From: Candidatus Protochlamydia phocaeensis
GTDB taxonomy: Bacteria > Chlamydiota > Chlamydiia > Chlamydiales > Parachlamydiaceae
Length of the DNA: 64,000 nt
Reading direction: 5' to 3'
Assembly (NCBI RefSeq): GCF_001545115.1
Contig: NZ_FCNU01000010.1
Location: 55,211 to 119,210 of the forward strand
The stretch's first letter is position 1; every line of letters starts with the position of its first letter. Below the pieces are notes generated by a model. The model was not told the DNA's origin. It searched no databases and worked only from the letters and a program-made list of their open reading frames with translations. Made by a program: the position numbers and the translations under genes. Below are positions 62,701 through 64,000 of this stretch, in pieces.

Positions 62701-62863
62701 TCGATCAATCAAAATCAACTTCCTCATACGCTAAACTGCAATTGCCGGCAGTGGTTTTGCGTCTAGAATCTTATCAGAGTAAATCGTCCGTTTGTTTAAT
62801 TTTGATTCGGCCATTTAATTGAAACGGCAATGACGTGAACTGAGAGAAAGAATGAAAGGGAAT

Positions 62864-62936
62864 TGGAGCGTAACGGAGTCGAACCGTTGGCCTCAACAAT
62901 GCCATTGTTGCGCTCTACCAACTGAGCTAACGCCCC
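62864..62936 (-). tRNA. tRNA-Ala (anticodon GGC)
   Basis: Read on the minus strand the 73 bases begin GGGGCGTTAGCTCAGTTGG and fold into a normal cloverleaf. The acceptor stem is GGGGCGT/ACGCTCC with one G-U pair, the anticodon stem CAACA/TGTTG around ATGGCAT, and the T arm AACGG-TTCGACT-CCGTT. GGC after T33 reads GCC alanine codons. The discriminator is A and no CCA is encoded. Confidence 0.95.
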
Positions 62937-63056
62937 AAATGAAGAAGTACTAGTTTAAGAATTGCCTGTTTTTTAAGCAACTGAAAATAGGTTTATTTTT
63001 TTTCGTCCCTTTACCGTCCTCTGCCTGATTTTTTCAGGCTAAGCTAGGGACATGCT

Positions 63057-63656
63057 CTAGCAAAAGCCGACCCATTCATTGTCTCTTCTTCCTATTTCTT
63101 TTAAGACAAATTGTTTTTTTATGGGATCAATTATAAAATCAAATTGAAAAAAGTGATGGATGCTTTGCAAGGCTTGATGATGCTTAATGGCGTCGCTTGC
63201 TTGAGAGTGGTGGACGATAGCTTGAGGAAGGTCTTTAAAGCATTCTGAGGTATAGTCATAATTGGGGATTCCAAATACCCCAAAGCCGCCTGTTCCTTTA
63301 AGAATTAATGAGTTAATAAGCTGATAAATTCTATAGACGATCACCTTATTTTCTTTTTTAAAAGAATGGTTCGCTTCTTCAAATTGCAGGATTTCGTGAG
63401 AGGAAGGAAGAAGGGGCAAATGGGTGGATAATTCTTCTTTTACCTGTCTCAGTTCTACTTGGACAGCTTCCAGCGTTTTCTCCATGGCGCGATTCAAGCG
63501 TTGAGATTCTCGCCCCTGAGAGTACCAATCTTTTATGACAAACCAAATCCGTCCTATAAAGGATGTCCGGCGAATATTCTCGTGGCCATCAACAGTTAAA
63601 TAGCCGCTTTGCGATTTAATTAAAATATGGGCATTTTTTTGCCATTTTATATTCAT
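63057..63656 (-). CDS. Hypothetical protein
   Basis: The start was set at the ATG of MNIKWQKN (199 residues) after AGGAAGCG; a TTG at 63689 is in frame upstream. The protein has a basic N-terminus, a helical coiled-coil segment (about 50-85) with EVQVELRQVKEEL-like heptads, and an alpha/beta region to the end. There is no signal peptide or membrane helix. No family was recognised. It lies between tRNA-Ala and the window edge. Confidence 0.55.
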   Translation of the reverse strand: MNIKWQKNAHILIKSQSGYLTVDGHENIRRTSFIGRIWFVIKDWYSQGRESQRLNRAMEKTLEAVQVELRQVKEELSTHLPLLPSSHEILQFEEANHSFKKENKVIVYRIYQLINSLILKGTGGFGVFGIPNYDYTSECFKDLPQAIVHHSQASDAIKHHQALQSIHHFFQFDFIIDPIKKQFVLKEIGRRDNEWVGFC

Positions 63657-63962
63657 CCTAACGCTTCCTAGACTTTTGCTAATTACCAAACTTGGATCAA
63701 TGATACACTAATCTGTCGATTACAGCAATGCCCGCTGTCTTGTCTCTTTTATTCGGCCTTCAATGCTAACGGATTAGATTGTCCTACAAATAAGCAATCC
63801 TTATACTCATTCCCTTATTTATTCAAACTCAGGTTAAGGGGGTGTTATCGAATTCATATTCTTTTCCCCAAGGGGTAGTTCCCAACAAGTAATGCTAAAA
63901 AGAGCTTGAAATAAGAACAAATACCAGCTTTCCTAGATAGAAAATTTATCAAGGAAATGAAA
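63657..63962. other. Gap between hypothetical gene and zinc-ribbon ORF
   Basis: No supported gene. It contains a family 2 repeat copy (63822-63835). If the next ORF is a transposase, the element's left end may lie here, but no terminal inverted repeat could be checked without the right end. Confidence 0.4.
63822..63835 (+). repeat. Dispersed intergenic repeat, family 2 copy
   Basis: TTCAAACTCAGGTTA differs from the TCCAAACTCAGGTTA copy at 31255 by one base. Confidence 0.4.
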
Positions 63963-64000
63963 ATGAATCTAAATTGTCCAAGCTGTAACTCTGAATGTAT
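63963..64000 (+). CDS. 5' end of a zinc-ribbon ORF, possibly an IS1-family transposase
   Basis: The first 12 codons give MNLNCPSCNSEC, a C-x2-C zinc-ribbon half typical of the N-terminus of IS1-type InsA and related transposases. AAGGAAATGAAA provides a ribosome site. The frame runs off the window, so only the start can be described. Confidence 0.35.
   Translation, partial: MNLNCPSCNSEC

Noticed and set aside
63000..63056. GCCTGA/TCAGGC hairpin near the hypothetical gene and tRNA
   Set aside because: The run of T or A lies on the wrong side for a terminator of the minus-strand gene.

Overview
This window looks like chromosome from an environmental (amoeba-associated) chlamydia, most likely Parachlamydiaceae. 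The assignment is an inference from several lines of evidence. There is a very long GreA whose first ~550 residues are not GreA. There is a topoisomerase I with a C-terminal SWIB domain, a fusion known from chlamydiae. F-box and BTB/LRR proteins, eukaryotic-type modules expanded in amoeba-associated chlamydiae, are present. Large membrane proteins without recognisable relatives sit in AT-rich gaps. By eye the G+C content is moderate, with AT-rich accessory genes and more GC-rich metabolic genes.

Layout. (1) 0.2-12.5 kb, + strand: a compact respiratory cluster with an Fe-S/flavin dehydrogenase of the GltD type, a CcoS-like small protein, a Rieske protein, a fused cytochrome b, a 1426-residue cytochrome c with seven CXXCH sites, a cbb3-type oxidase (CcoN, CcoO and two small membrane proteins, one resembling the N-terminus of CcoP without its hemes), then a heme oxygenase. 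(2) 12.6-27.2 kb: a mixed accessory and housekeeping block. It holds a Nudix protein, two ~700-residue paralogous membrane proteins, a candidate YopJ/CE-clan effector, an inositol monophosphatase-family enzyme, a YchJ-family protein, a SIMPL protein, HemF, a beta-barrel protein, a methyltransferase, and about 1.5 kb of gene debris. (3) 27.2-35.6 kb: small secreted proteins, the NAD(P)HX repair enzyme, GpsA, and a tight greA-rdgB-yacP-like operon, with a small coiled-coil protein gene diverging from greA. (4) 35.8-49.2 kb: two glycosyltransferases, a tandem helical paralog pair, MutY, a Bcp-type peroxiredoxin, a pentein-fold (deiminase-like) protein, HemB, a YjbH-like outer-membrane protein, a lipoprotein and an unknown protein. 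(5) 49.3-64 kb: a sugar-nucleotide epimerase, a copper P-type ATPase relative lacking its catalytic motifs, ParB, a membrane-anchored helical protein, a chain of tiny ORFs, an F-box/beta-propeller protein, DprA, TopA-SWIB, a BTB-LRR protein, tRNA-Ala(GGC), an unknown protein, and the first codons of a zinc-ribbon ORF that resembles an IS1-type transposase.

How the genes work together. The first 12 kb should carry electrons from quinol through Rieske/cytochrome b and the multiheme cytochrome to a high-affinity oxygen reductase. HemB and HemF supply heme synthesis and the heme oxygenase degrades heme. The accessory genes (CE-clan candidate, pentein, F-box, BTB-LRR, helical paralogs) are plausible host-interaction factors, but no secretion signal was demonstrated. 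No CRISPR array, rRNA or replication origin was seen. Starts were moved downstream where a better ribosome binding site or family-consistent N-terminus was visible.
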